A DNA stretch of 64,000 nt from Cytobacillus sp. NJ13 (GTDB taxonomy: Bacteria; Bacillota; Bacilli; Bacillales; Cytobacillaceae): positions 1,612,001 through 1,676,000 of the forward strand of contig JAUCFP010000006.1 of assembly GCA_030348385.1 (NCBI GenBank), given 5' to 3'. The notes beneath the pieces were generated by a model. It saw only the letters and a list, made by a program, of their open reading frames with translations. It was not told where the DNA came from and ran no database searches. The position numbers and the translations under genes are program-made. Position 1 is the stretch's first letter; each line of letters starts with the position of its first letter. Of this stretch, positions 17,978-26,460 are shown one piece after another.

Positions 17978-19027
17978 TCATATTCCTGGCGTATTCATCA
18001 ATACAATCGGCCATCCATCAGGATCTTCTATCGTCAATCCGCCTCTGCCCCAATATGGATTTTCCGGTTCTGTTTCCAAATACCCAAAAGCAGCAAGCCT
18101 TTCGGCAATGTTATCCCGCTCCAGGCGGTCTCCAACATAAAAGACTAATAGATGTTCCTTTGTAGGCTGCGGAAGCTCCATTTTTTCCTTGGATTGTGTA
18201 AATTCAAGATGGTACTGGCTATCAGGCAGACCAATCATAATGCCATCATAGCCTTCATGATTCCGAAACTCGCCGACTCTCTTCAGACCCAGTCCTTTTT
18301 CATAAAAGGAAATGAGTTTATCAAGCTGGTTTGTCGGACGTGCTATGCGAAATTGCACAGCTGGGATGCTCCCTTCCCATTCCTTTCTCACGATCACTTC
18401 ATAAGGATATTCCTGATGCTGAAACATGGCATCCCTTGGTCCCGAAGCAAATATTTTAATAGGAGAAATAACGGCAGCTCTTCCTGTTGGATACCAGTTC
18501 CGCCCTTCCTTCACAAGCACAAAAACCCCTTTCCTGTCTCCGTAAAAAGCAAACGTCCCGCTGGAATCCATCTGTTCATTGTGCAGATACTGATCAAATT
18601 CCTGCTCCATTGCAGATACATCTTTGACAGGCAAGCCAACTTCCCCAACATCATGCCAGCGGACACCCTCCTTTTTTACACCATCCAAAGGCCGCTCCAG
18701 CATCTCCATAATATTTCCGTCCGGATCGATAAAATAGGCCTGCTTTCCTTTCCAAAACATACTGTACTCGCCGCACTCATTTGGCAGCAGCACACTTTCA
18801 GCCCCTAATTTCTGATACATATGATCAAAGTACTCAGTATTAGTCCTGAAGCATACATGATAAAAAGGAATCGTTGCATCTTTCTCAAAATGAATCTTTG
18901 TTGAGCCGGCCATGATCGTAAAATAACTCTCAGTCTCCGTCAGCAGCTCCATCTCCAGCACATTTACATAAAATTCTTTCATCCTGTCTAAATCATTGCA
19001 CTTCAAATTCAATTGAAATATTTTCAT
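17978..19027 (-). CDS. Multi-module VOC (glyoxalase/bleomycin-resistance) superfamily protein with YycE-like C terminus
   Basis: 349 residues. Residues 1-113 form one VOC domain (IFQLNLKCNDLDRMKEFYVNVLEMEL ... FIDPDGNIMEMLE). Residues about 125-215 look like a second, degenerate half (VGEVGLPVKDVSAMEQEFDQYL). From about 218 a third module closely resembles the stand-alone B. subtilis protein YycE (QFRIARPTNQLDKLISFYEKG, NHEGYDGIMIGLPDSQYHLEF). YycE is normally separate, so this appears to be a fusion. Metal or substrate ligands cannot be assigned. The function is unknown; an isomerase, dioxygenase or resistance role is possible. Confidence 0.8.
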   Translation of the reverse strand: MKIFQLNLKCNDLDRMKEFYVNVLEMELLTETESYFTIMAGSTKIHFEKDATIPFYHVCFRTNTEYFDHMYQKLGAESVLLPNECGEYSMFWKGKQAYFIDPDGNIMEMLERPLDGVKKEGVRWHDVGEVGLPVKDVSAMEQEFDQYLHNEQMDSSGTFAFYGDRKGVFVLVKEGRNWYPTGRAAVISPIKIFASGPRDAMFQHQEYPYEVIVRKEWEGSIPAVQFRIARPTNQLDKLISFYEKGLGLKRVGEFRNHEGYDGIMIGLPDSQYHLEFTQSKEKMELPQPTKEHLLVFYVGDRLERDNIAERLAAFGYLETEPENPYWGRGGLTIEDPDGWPIVLMNTPGI

Positions 19028-19143
19028 CCTTGTCTCTCCCCTTTACATCTTATACCTCCATTTTAAGGAAAGACTCTGCAGATGAATTCAGACTAAAGGC
19101 GGAAGATACTGTCGTTAATTCGCTGGAATATGAAATATAAAAA

Positions 19144-19173
19144 GAAAAACTAGGAAGCAAAACCTCCTAGTTT
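19144..19173 (-). terminator. cotE terminator
   Basis: AACTAGGA/TCCTAGTT stem followed by TTTC on the minus strand, a few bases after the cotE stop. Confidence 0.8.
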
Positions 19174-19177
19174 GTCA

Positions 19178-19723
19178 TTATTCTTCTTCAGTTCCCACCA
19201 AGAAATCCGGATTTAAATCCTCGAATTCTTCATCGTCCACATCAAGTCCCCAATCGTCATCATCACATTCGCACTTGTCTGGGTAAACAGCTACACAAAC
19301 TTTTGTTTCGCCGATCACCTCGACCATGAATTCTCTTTCCACAGTGACGATGATTTTGTTGCCGTTTGGAGAAATGACTGCTTCACAGCAGCTCGGCTGC
19401 TGCAGAACACGGGCGATGACATCATGATCATCCAAACAGTCCGGATCACGGTACTTCAATTTAATGACATCTTTATACTCAACCCGTTCGGTAACAACTT
19501 CGGTTTTTGTATTGTTGTTGAAGGAGTACCAAACGTTAATGTCATAATGGCCGCTGATTTCCACTGTTTTTCCAGCTTTTTTCGCCTCGTACGTATGGTT
19601 TATGATCCAGCAGCCAAGTATGCTTGACGGATGGTGTGACGGGCAGATCGTATGATTGGACTGTGTGAATTTACGTCCTTTCGCAACGACCGCTTTCGTT
19701 ATAATCTCTCTGTAATCTCCCAT
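19178..19723 (-). CDS. cotE: Spore coat morphogenetic protein CotE
   Basis: 181 residues from the ATG at 19723, the same length as B. subtilis CotE; GAGGAGGG lies upstream inside a longer open frame, which fixes this start. The N-terminal block [18 protein letters not shown] is nearly identical to B. subtilis, followed by [14 protein letters not shown] and [18 protein letters not shown] strands and a very acidic C-terminal tail ending in [10 protein letters not shown]. Several extra cysteines ([14 protein letters not shown]) differ from the B. subtilis protein. CotE directs outer coat assembly and, in the B. cereus group, exosporium attachment. Two sporulation-type promoters precede it. Confidence 0.97.
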   Translation of the reverse strand: MGDYREIITKAVVAKGRKFTQSNHTICPSHHPSSILGCWIINHTYEAKKAGKTVEISGHYDINVWYSFNNNTKTEVVTERVEYKDVIKLKYRDPDCLDDHDVIARVLQQPSCCEAVISPNGNKIIVTVEREFMVEVIGETKVCVAVYPDKCECDDDDWGLDVDDEEFEDLNPDFLVGTEEE

Positions 19724-19756
19724 TGCGAGCGAACCCTCCTCATTCATTTTCAATTC

Positions 19757-19783
19757 ATCCTATGCGGGATATTAGACTAGTGT
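19757..19783 (-). promoter_or_regulatory. Putative sigma-K promoter of cotE (P2-like)
   Basis: On the minus strand ACAC (19780-19783) and CATAGGAT (19757-19764) are 15 bases apart, close to the sigma-K pattern AC plus CATAnnnTA. The start would fall just upstream of the RBS. B. subtilis cotE has a late sigma-K promoter in the same relative place. Confidence 0.5.
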
Positions 19784-19828
19784 GCGATAATTTTTGATGA
19801 ATGTTAGGCAAAAGTATTGGCATGATTT

Positions 19829-19856
19829 ATAGTATGCCAGGAGCGGGCGAATGTTC
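19829..19856 (-). promoter_or_regulatory. Putative sigma-E promoter of cotE (P1-like)
   Basis: Minus-strand GAACATT (19850-19856) and CATACTAT (19829-19836) with 13 bases between, one or two mismatches from the sigma-E pattern (GAATATT, CATACAnT). B. subtilis cotE also has an early sigma-E promoter upstream of the sigma-K one. Confidence 0.5.
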
Positions 19857-19984
19857 CGGTCTGAACAAATCCAGCAGGAGAATTTCTATATATATAAGGA
19901 ATGTGTATACCTATGGTAAGGCCTTAAAACTCACTGATGGGTATGTGATTGAAAAATGCACGTTTGTCCTGCTGCATCTGCGGA

Positions 19985-20013
19985 GACAGCTTGGCTCAAG
20001 AATCAATATAATA
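19985..20013 (+). promoter_or_regulatory. Possible sigma-K-like promoter of the three-gene operon
   Basis: GACA (19985-19988) and AATATAATA (20005-20013) are 16 bases apart; the latter differs by one base from CATAnnnTA. The RBS AAGGAGG (20024-20030) follows closely. The same bases contain TATAAT, so a sigma-A reading cannot be excluded, but no -35 at proper spacing is seen. Confidence 0.35.
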
Positions 20014-20039
20014 AACTATCGATAAGGAGGTGAACAGGA

Positions 20040-20414
20040 ATGGCAGACAAGGAGAACTCCAACTATAAAGTTTCAATCAATGGCAAAGAGCTGACAGGGG
20101 AAGAAGCAAAACAATATACTGAACAAATGGTAACCAAGTTTACTGAAACATTGGGCGGATACTATACAAAAGGATTTGAAAAAATTCAGTCTGAAGAGTT
20201 AAAAGGAAATCTAATGGAATCTCTTAAACCATTGAAAAACCTAGAAGGGCTCTTCACAAAAAATTCCTCCAGGATCGGTAATATGATTCCTGTATTAAAA
20301 AATCTGCTGCCTGTTGTGGAAACATCCGAGGATTATAAACAGGTGAAACTATCTGTAAATGGAAAAAAACTTCTGGATCTGGATCTTTCAGACATGATGA
20401 AGAAAGACTCATAA
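20040..20414 (+). CDS. Uncharacterised protein, first gene of a three-gene operon next to cotE
   Basis: 124 residues, strong RBS (AAGGAGGTGAACAGG). Soluble, Lys- and Glu-rich, predicted mostly helical; no signal peptide. A motif KVSINGKELTGEEAK near the N terminus is echoed by KLSVNGKKLLDLDL near the C terminus (residues about 101-116), suggesting two similar strand-turn elements flanking a helical centre. I do not recognise the family. Position beside cotE and a possible sigma-K promoter suggest a spore-associated protein. Confidence 0.8.
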   Translation: MADKENSNYKVSINGKELTGEEAKQYTEQMVTKFTETLGGYYTKGFEKIQSEELKGNLMESLKPLKNLEGLFTKNSSRIGNMIPVLKNLLPVVETSEDYKQVKLSVNGKKLLDLDLSDMMKKDS

Positions 20415-20458
20415 TCTAGAAAACAGCCACTTCAATCAATTGAAGGAGGTGAAAAAAT

Positions 20459-20755
20459 ATGCTATCAAGATGCTATGACGATTACGAAAACGATAATGGC
20501 ATATTGCCTAGCGGCGGAGCAGTAAATGGAGCAGACAGCGGGAATGAAGCGGAAGCTTTTACTTTCGCTGCACAAGCAAACCTTCCTCAAACAAACCTAA
20601 ACGGCCAATTGCCGATTTCTGGTGGAGGCTTTGCTATTAACGCTGCACTGATCAACATTCCAATTCTTTCTGTTCAATACAATATTGCAAATGGAGGAGA
20701 CTCCACAGCCATTTCTGTGAACACTACAACTCAGCAGCAAAGCAACAAAGCGTAA
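20459..20755 (+). CDS. Uncharacterised small spore-type protein, second gene of the operon
   Basis: 98 residues with GAAGGAGGTG upstream. The start MLSRCYDDYENDNG is acidic with a single cysteine. The rest is rich in Gly, Ala, Asn, Gln and small hydrophobics (NLPQTNLNGQLPISGGG, ALINIPILSVQYNIANGGDS) and ends in a Thr/Gln tail. Such composition is usual for spore surface or beta-rich structural proteins, with some likeness to short coat or exosporium proteins, but no family is recognised. It lies 44 bases after the first gene. Confidence 0.78.
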   Translation: MLSRCYDDYENDNGILPSGGAVNGADSGNEAEAFTFAAQANLPQTNLNGQLPISGGGFAINAALINIPILSVQYNIANGGDSTAISVNTTTQQQSNKA

Positions 20756-20820
20756 TTAAAGATAAAGCAATTCTTTCTATGCAGAATCTTAAAATGTCCA
20801 AAAAGAAGGGAGGGAGTACC

Positions 20821-21171
20821 ATGCTAAGTCAAAATATGCAAAAGCTGGATCTGGATCCGGAAGTCCTCAAGCAGCTGGGTATTCCAAAGGAGTTTATTGA
20901 TATGGCTGCAGAAGCCGGAATACCGTCGATCAATAACCATGCTGCTGGCGGTAAAGGCGGACGGGCTATCAATCTCACATATGTGGATAACTATTCGACA
21001 TTGCTCCTTGTATATACTTTTCTCCTCAACTTTTTGGACAAAAAATCTGATGATGCAGGGACTAAAATGCTGAATCAATCCCTGCTGTCAACGTTAAATG
21101 CTGCGATCATCGAACAGCAGGAGTACAGAAAAGAATTTCTAAAGGCAGTAGAACTATTACGAAACCAATAA
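20821..21171 (+). CDS. Uncharacterised protein, third gene of the operon
   Basis: 116 residues from the ATG at 20821, chosen because GGGAGGGAG ends 5 bases before it. Residues about 40-75 contain a Gly-rich turn (AAGGKGGRAINLTYVDN) and a hydrophobic helix (TLLLVYTFLLNFLDKK) that could be membrane- or partner-facing. The C terminus is a charged helix. No family is recognised. With the two upstream genes it forms a compact plus-strand unit among minus-strand genes. Confidence 0.8.
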   Translation: MLSQNMQKLDLDPEVLKQLGIPKEFIDMAAEAGIPSINNHAAGGKGGRAINLTYVDNYSTLLLVYTFLLNFLDKKSDDAGTKMLNQSLLSTLNAAIIEQQEYRKEFLKAVELLRNQ

Positions 21172-21225
21172 AAGGCCCCCCCACAACCCATGGCCAATAC
21201 CAACTCCTCCCTTAAATATAGAACG

Positions 21226-21262
21226 TAAAAAACACCCTGCACTAATTGATGCAGGGTGTTTC
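21226..21262. terminator. Bidirectional terminator, three-gene operon and ricA
   Basis: Perfect AACACCCTGCA/TGCAGGGTGTT stem with an 8-base loop; TTTTTT follows on the minus strand and TTTC on the plus strand. Confidence 0.85.
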
Positions 21263-21274
21263 GCTATCTGTTTA

Positions 21275-21700
21275 TTAATGTGTACAGCTGCTGTTGCTGA
21301 TTTTTGATCCCGTTTCACCGCTCAGAAGATTTCCGCCTGTAGAAGTAATGACTTCGTCTGTTACAGTGTTGGAAATCGTATTAGCCACAATCTGCAGCAA
21401 TTCATTAACATCCACCTGGGATTGCTTGAATTCCTGGACAACCGGGATTTCATCCAGCTGCTGTTCCAACTGGGCAATTTTTTCTTCCGTTTTCTTTAAT
21501 GCTTCAGCTTTACCATAGTGCTGAAGATTGACAGCCTGCTTTTGCAAGCCTTTGATTGTTGTAATGGTAGCACTAACCTTTTCGTTTTCATTAATCTGTG
21601 CTTCTGCACGCTTGAAGAAATCCACTTCTTCTGTCTCTGCAATCATGCGTGCCAATTCCTTCGCACGTTCTACAATCTCATCTTTTGTGTATTTAGCCAT
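21275..21700 (-). CDS. ricA: RicA/YmcA, subunit of the RicAFT (YaaT-YlbF-YmcA) complex
   Basis: 141 residues, com_ylbF family: a long amphipathic helical protein (IVERAKELARMIAETEEVDFFKRAEAQ) with C-terminal SSCTH, the cysteine-containing tail that contributes to iron-sulfur cluster binding in RicAFT. The complex acts with RNase Y in mRNA maturation and influences competence, sporulation and biofilm formation. The start codon overlaps the miaB stop by one base (TAATG), so translation is coupled. RNase Y is encoded at 29007-30569. Confidence 0.95.
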   Translation of the reverse strand: MAKYTKDEIVERAKELARMIAETEEVDFFKRAEAQINENEKVSATITTIKGLQKQAVNLQHYGKAEALKKTEEKIAQLEQQLDEIPVVQEFKQSQVDVNELLQIVANTISNTVTDEVITSTGGNLLSGETGSKISNSSCTH

Positions 21701-23247
21701 TACTGCTTCACCTCAACCGCGTCTAGTTCTTCTACCATTTCTCCGTTTAGGGACCAAGTCTTCGCATCGGTTACTTTTACATTCACAATTTTGCCGATCG
21801 CTGTTTTCGGTCCCTTAAAGTTTACCAGCTTGTTCTTTCTTGTGTATCCTGCAAGAATTTCAGGATTGTTCTTGCTTTCCCCTTCCACAAGAACTTCGAC
21901 AGTCTGGCCTTTATATTTTTTCATTGCTTCTGCCGATAATTCATTAACAACTGCGTTCAGGCGCTGAAGACGTTCTTTCTTCACTTCCATTGGCACGTTA
22001 TCCACCATTTTGGCCGCTGGTGTGCCTTCACGAGGTGAGTAAATGAACGTATAAGCAGCATCAAAGCCTACTTCCCTATACAGAGATATTGTTTCTTCAA
22101 ATTGCTCTTCTGTCTCATTAGGATAGCCGACGATGATATCAGTTGTAAAAGTAGCCTCTGGAATAGCAGCTTTAATCTTGCGAACCAGCTCCAAATATTG
22201 TTCCCTTGTATATTTACGGGCCATGATTTTCAGGACATCTGTAGAACCAGATTGAACTGGAAGGTGAATATGCTCTACCAGATTGCCGCCTTTGGCAAGC
22301 ACTTCAATCAGATGATCGTCAAAGTCGCGCGGATGGCTGGTTGTAAAGCGTACTCGCGGAATGTCGATTTTGCGCATTTCATCCATTAAATCGCCAAGAC
22401 CGTAATTCATATCCTCAAAATCTTTTCCATACGCGTTTACGTTTTGCCCAAGCAGGGTAATTTCCTGGTAGCCCTGTGCCGCTAACTGGCGCACTTCCTG
22501 AATGATATCCTCAGGACGTCTGCTCCGCTCTTTTCCGCGTGTATAAGGAACGATGCAGTACGTGCAGAATTTATCACAGCCGTACATAATGTTGACCCAT
22601 GCTTTAATATTCCCGCGGCGTACTTTAGGAAGGTTCTCAATTACATCCCCTTCTTTAGACCATACTTCAATAACCATTTCCTTCGACATATACGCTTCTT
22701 GAAGAATGTTAGGAAGACGGTGAATGTTGTGTGTTCCAAATATCATATCTACCTGGTTATATGTTTTAAGAATCTTGTTAACAACAGATTCTTCCTGTGA
22801 CATACATCCGCAGACACCAATTAGGAGATCGGGATTTTCCTTTTTTAAATGTTTTAGATGGCCAAGTTCTCCGAACACTTTATTCTCGGCATTTTCACGG
22901 ATGGCACATGTATTAAGTAAAATGACATTTGCATCTTCCACTGATTCTGTATGCTCATAGCCAAGACCAAGGAAAATACCAGCCATAACTTCGGTATCAT
23001 GCTCATTCATCTGGCAGCCGTAAGTGCGGATATAGAATTTGCGGCCATTCCCCATGCCATGAAATTCTTCAGGAATTTTAAAATCTTTATGATATTTCAC
23101 TTCTTCTTTACCGCGTTTTTTCGCTTCCTTTAAGGAAGGTGCAGTATAAACAGTTTCAAAGTATTTGCTGTAATCCTTTACGGATTTTTTGTCCGAAGGA
23201 TTTGCTGTTTGCACTTGCTGGCTTTCTAGACGTTGTTTTTCGTTCAT
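21700..23247 (-). CDS. miaB: tRNA-2-methylthio-N6-dimethylallyladenosine synthase
   Basis: 515 residues from the second of two adjacent ATGs (23247; 23250 is equally possible), with AAAGGGG upstream. N-terminal methylthiotransferase domain cysteines are in [23 protein letters not shown] and VCGCMSQEE. The radical-SAM cluster motif is CDKFCTYC, and a TRAM domain closes the protein ([19 protein letters not shown]). It inserts sulfur at C2 of i6A37 in tRNA, the step after MiaA. Confidence 0.98.
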   Translation of the reverse strand: MNEKQRLESQQVQTANPSDKKSVKDYSKYFETVYTAPSLKEAKKRGKEEVKYHKDFKIPEEFHGMGNGRKFYIRTYGCQMNEHDTEVMAGIFLGLGYEHTESVEDANVILLNTCAIRENAENKVFGELGHLKHLKKENPDLLIGVCGCMSQEESVVNKILKTYNQVDMIFGTHNIHRLPNILQEAYMSKEMVIEVWSKEGDVIENLPKVRRGNIKAWVNIMYGCDKFCTYCIVPYTRGKERSRRPEDIIQEVRQLAAQGYQEITLLGQNVNAYGKDFEDMNYGLGDLMDEMRKIDIPRVRFTTSHPRDFDDHLIEVLAKGGNLVEHIHLPVQSGSTDVLKIMARKYTREQYLELVRKIKAAIPEATFTTDIIVGYPNETEEQFEETISLYREVGFDAAYTFIYSPREGTPAAKMVDNVPMEVKKERLQRLNAVVNELSAEAMKKYKGQTVEVLVEGESKNNPEILAGYTRKNKLVNFKGPKTAIGKIVNVKVTDAKTWSLNGEMVEELDAVEVKQ

Positions 23248-23520
23248 CATGTATCCCCTTTCTCTATTCCTGAGCAGCATCTATCATTTAAACTCAATTT
23301 TCAGCTATAATCATGTGGTGCAATTTATATATGTGCACATTATTATAGTATAAGGCTTTCTGATGGTTAAAACAATAGAAAACAGCACTCAGCCTCTTAT
23401 CAGAAGCTATTACTTGTATGTACGATCAGGGATAATTTTAATCCTGCACATTCACTAATACTAGACTAAATTTAATGTTTTGTGTGTGATAGATGTCACA
23501 TTTAATCTTATTCAACACAT

Positions 23521-23554
23521 GAAAAAAGAAGCCCGGGATTCCCGGACTTCTTAT
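23521..23554 (-). terminator. korB terminator
   Basis: AAGAAGTCCGGGA/TCCCGGGCTTCTT hairpin followed by T residues on the minus strand, directly after the korB stop. Confidence 0.88.
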
Positions 23555-23556
23555 GA

Positions 23557-24423
23557 TTACATAAATTCAGCTGCAAGTTTATCAAAGTGAGCTTGATCAA
23601 GATCAAGATCCGCTTGTGATAAAGGAGTTTCAGAGTAACCTGAAAGCAATTCCTGATAAGACTTGCGCTCTGTGTCCTGATAGATTAAGCCAGTTACAAG
23701 GCCGCTGTGCTTCATAAGAGTCTGCATAGCCATTTCACGGCTTGAATGATCATAGCCTTCCACATCGCTAAGCTTTGTCAGGTTTTCTTTAAACCAGTCA
23801 TATGTGTTTACTTTATTGTATGTAACACATGGGCTGAACACGTTAATTAAAGAGAAGCCATCATGCTTGATGCCTGCTTCGATTAACGCAGTCAGATCTT
23901 TAAGGTCAGTAGAGAAGCTTTGTGCCACGAAAGTCGCACCAGCAGTTAATGCCATTTCCATTGGAGAGATCGCCTGCTCAATAGAACCTTGCGGAGTAGA
24001 CTTCGTTTTGAAACCAGCCGCAGAACGCGGTGAAGTCTGCCCTTTTGTTAAACCATAGATTTGGTTATCCATTACGATATAAGTGATGTTCACATTACGG
24101 CGGATCGCATGGATCGTATGGCCCATACCGATCGCGAATCCGTCTCCGTCACCGCCGGATGCGATAACTGTTAAATCGCGGTTAGCCATTTTCACACCCT
24201 GGGCGATCGGCAGTGAACGCCCATGAATGCCGTGGAAACCGTATGAATTGATATAGCCGGAAATACGTCCGGAGCATCCAATGCCTGATACTACAGCTAA
24301 GTTCTCAGGCTCTAAACCAACATTTGCTGCCGCACGCTGAATCGCAGCCTGCACGGAGAAGTCTCCACAGCCTGGGCACCAGTTTGGTTTTACATTATTT
24401 CGAAAATCTTTAAATGTGGCCAT
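23557..24423 (-). CDS. korB: 2-oxoacid:ferredoxin oxidoreductase, beta subunit
   Basis: 288 residues. The thiamine-diphosphate binding subunit: WCPGCGDFSVQAAIQ at the start, GIGCSGRISGY, and the TPP/Mg motif GGDGDGFAIGMGH. It probably oxidises 2-oxoglutarate (KorAB type) with ferredoxin as acceptor, generating acyl-CoA and CO2. It starts exactly after the korA stop. The B. cereus group also carries this pair next to miaB, as far as I recall. Substrate choice (2-oxoglutarate or pyruvate) is not proven by sequence here. Confidence 0.93.
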   Translation of the reverse strand: MATFKDFRNNVKPNWCPGCGDFSVQAAIQRAAANVGLEPENLAVVSGIGCSGRISGYINSYGFHGIHGRSLPIAQGVKMANRDLTVIASGGDGDGFAIGMGHTIHAIRRNVNITYIVMDNQIYGLTKGQTSPRSAAGFKTKSTPQGSIEQAISPMEMALTAGATFVAQSFSTDLKDLTALIEAGIKHDGFSLINVFSPCVTYNKVNTYDWFKENLTKLSDVEGYDHSSREMAMQTLMKHSGLVTGLIYQDTERKSYQELLSGYSETPLSQADLDLDQAHFDKLAAEFM

Positions 24424-26160
24424 TTAGAACAACTCCTTGCATTTTGTGTGAATTTCATGCGGCAAGAATGGATTTCCGTCGTACTTCAATAGCTTATGTA
24501 CTTTCTCAGCATGTCCGACGTTCATCTTCATGATGTTCGCTAATTGTCCTGTAGCGTTGTTTTCTACTACAGCGATTTTCTTAGCTGATTTCACAAGCGG
24601 CAATAACTCATCAGTTGGGAAAGGATGGATCAGGCGAACTTGTGCATGGTTCACTTTAATACCGTCCTGTTCAAGTCTGCTCATTGCTTCCTCAATTGCA
24701 CCGCGTGTTGAATTGAAGCCGACGATCAGCAAATCTGATTCTTCATGAGGAGCATTTTTGTGAACAGGTGTATTGAATTTAATATTTTCAATCTTGCGGA
24801 AACGCTTATCCATTTGCGCATTGCGGTTAGCAGCTGATTCTGAAGGTTTTCCAGTTTCATCATGCTCCACACCCGTCACATGGTGGATTCCGTTCTTCAT
24901 GCCAGGTATCACTCGAGGTGAAACTCCATCTTCTGTAACCTCAAAGCGCTTGAAGTAGCCTTTGTTTTCAATTTCAGGAAGTTCTTCTGTAACAAGCTTT
25001 CCTCGGCGGATTTCAACTTTGCTGAAATCAAGCGGCTCCACTGTCTGCTTTCCAAGAGAAAGCTGCAAGTCTGAGAGGACAATAACCGGGCACTGGTATT
25101 CTTCTGCAAGGTTGAAAGCTTCAGCTGTATCATAGAATGCTTCCTGTACAGTACTAGGAGCGAGCACGATTTTTGGAATCTCGCCATGAGTTCCGTAAAT
25201 CATTGCCATTAAATCAGATTGCTCCTGCTTTGTCGGTAGTCCTGTAGAAGGGCCGCCACGCTGTGTATCAACGATAACAAGCGGTGTTTCAGTAATCCCT
25301 GAAAGGCCGATTGCTTCCATCTTAAGGGAAAGTCCAGGACCAGCAGATGCTGTAATTGAGCGGACACCGGCGTAGTTTGCACCGATTGCCATTGTAACTG
25401 CGGCAATTTCATCTTCTGTCTGGATGACAGATCCACCAAGCGCCGGAAGTTTCTTAATCAGATATTCCATGATTTCGGATGCAGGTGTGATTGGGTAAGC
25501 GGCCATGAAGCGGCATCCGCCTGCAAGCGCACCAAGAGCGATTGCATCGTTTCCGATCATGAATAAACGCTTCAGCCCGTCAGCTTTTTCAAGCTCCATT
25601 AATTCCACATCATCGCTAAGCTTTTCTTTCATGAAATCAAATCCAGCCTGAATGGCTTCCATGTTCTTATCGACAACCTGCTGTCCTTTTCGCCCAAAAA
25701 TCTCTTGAACTACTTCTTCAAATACTTTAATATTTAAATTTAGAACTGCACATGTCGCACCAACAGCAACCATGTTTTTCATCAGGGATGTTCCAAGCTC
25801 TGTAGCAATCTCTGTAAAAGGCACTGCAAACAAAGCTGCATTCGTATCTTCTGGCTGTTTTGGATCAAATTTCGCATCTGCAATCATGATCCCTTTATCG
25901 TGAAGTTCTTTGTAGTTTAAATCGATTGTTTCCTGGTCAAAAGCTACCAGAATATCTAAATCGTCCGAAATAGAACGAATTTGTGACGTGCTGACGCGAA
26001 TCTTGTTGTTCGTGTGCCCGCCCTTAATACGTGATGAAAAGTGGCGGTAACCGTACAGGTAGTAGCCCAAACGATTTAACGCAATGGAGAAAATCTCCCC
26101 GGTACTTTCGATACCTTCCCCTTGCTGTCCTCCAACTTTCCATGAAAGTTGATTGATCAT
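24424..26160 (-). CDS. korA: 2-oxoacid:ferredoxin oxidoreductase, fused gamma-alpha subunit
   Basis: 578 residues. Residues about 1-180 are the gamma domain (WKVGGQQGEGIESTGEIF, FSSRIKGGHTNNKIRVS). From about 195 comes the alpha domain with pyrimidine-binding PITPASEIMEYL, ITASAGPGLSLKMEAIG and the CoA-side TQRGGPSTGLPTKQEQSDL. The gamma-alpha fusion with a separate beta subunit is the normal architecture of aerobic two-subunit KOR enzymes. Promoter TTGACT-N16-TATATT at 26211-26238. Confidence 0.93.
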   Translation of the reverse strand: MINQLSWKVGGQQGEGIESTGEIFSIALNRLGYYLYGYRHFSSRIKGGHTNNKIRVSTSQIRSISDDLDILVAFDQETIDLNYKELHDKGIMIADAKFDPKQPEDTNAALFAVPFTEIATELGTSLMKNMVAVGATCAVLNLNIKVFEEVVQEIFGRKGQQVVDKNMEAIQAGFDFMKEKLSDDVELMELEKADGLKRLFMIGNDAIALGALAGGCRFMAAYPITPASEIMEYLIKKLPALGGSVIQTEDEIAAVTMAIGANYAGVRSITASAGPGLSLKMEAIGLSGITETPLVIVDTQRGGPSTGLPTKQEQSDLMAMIYGTHGEIPKIVLAPSTVQEAFYDTAEAFNLAEEYQCPVIVLSDLQLSLGKQTVEPLDFSKVEIRRGKLVTEELPEIENKGYFKRFEVTEDGVSPRVIPGMKNGIHHVTGVEHDETGKPSESAANRNAQMDKRFRKIENIKFNTPVHKNAPHEESDLLIVGFNSTRGAIEEAMSRLEQDGIKVNHAQVRLIHPFPTDELLPLVKSAKKIAVVENNATGQLANIMKMNVGHAEKVHKLLKYDGNPFLPHEIHTKCKELF

Positions 26161-26210
26161 GTCTTACACCCCTTTAGATACGTTAAGAAATTATGTAAAA
26201 ACGTTTATTT

Positions 26211-26238
26211 AATATAAGTGTAGTACTTGTCCAGTCAA
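26211..26238 (-). promoter_or_regulatory. korAB sigma-A promoter
   Basis: Minus-strand TTGACT (26233-26238) and TATATT (26211-26216), 16 bases apart, about 50 bases before the korA start. Confidence 0.55.
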
Positions 26239-26460
26239 TCCTGTTATTTCACCATACCTTAAAGGCTATATTCTGGAAGATGGATGGGTACTAAACGCTT
26301 TCAATTCTAGACCTATGTGTATAAAAAAGCAACCCTTTCTGAATATTTATTGGCTAAAAGATGAATATTTTTTTATTTTTTGAAAAATACTAAAAAGATT
26401 ATTTCTTTTTGGATTAAATAGGTCTCCCACATCCCTTGATATTCAGTTTTTTCACCATTT

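Noticed and set aside
19801..20025. Plus-strand open frame of 74 codons between cotE and the three-gene operon
   Set aside because: No ribosome binding site, odd composition, and it covers the cotE promoters and the operon promoter; most likely chance.
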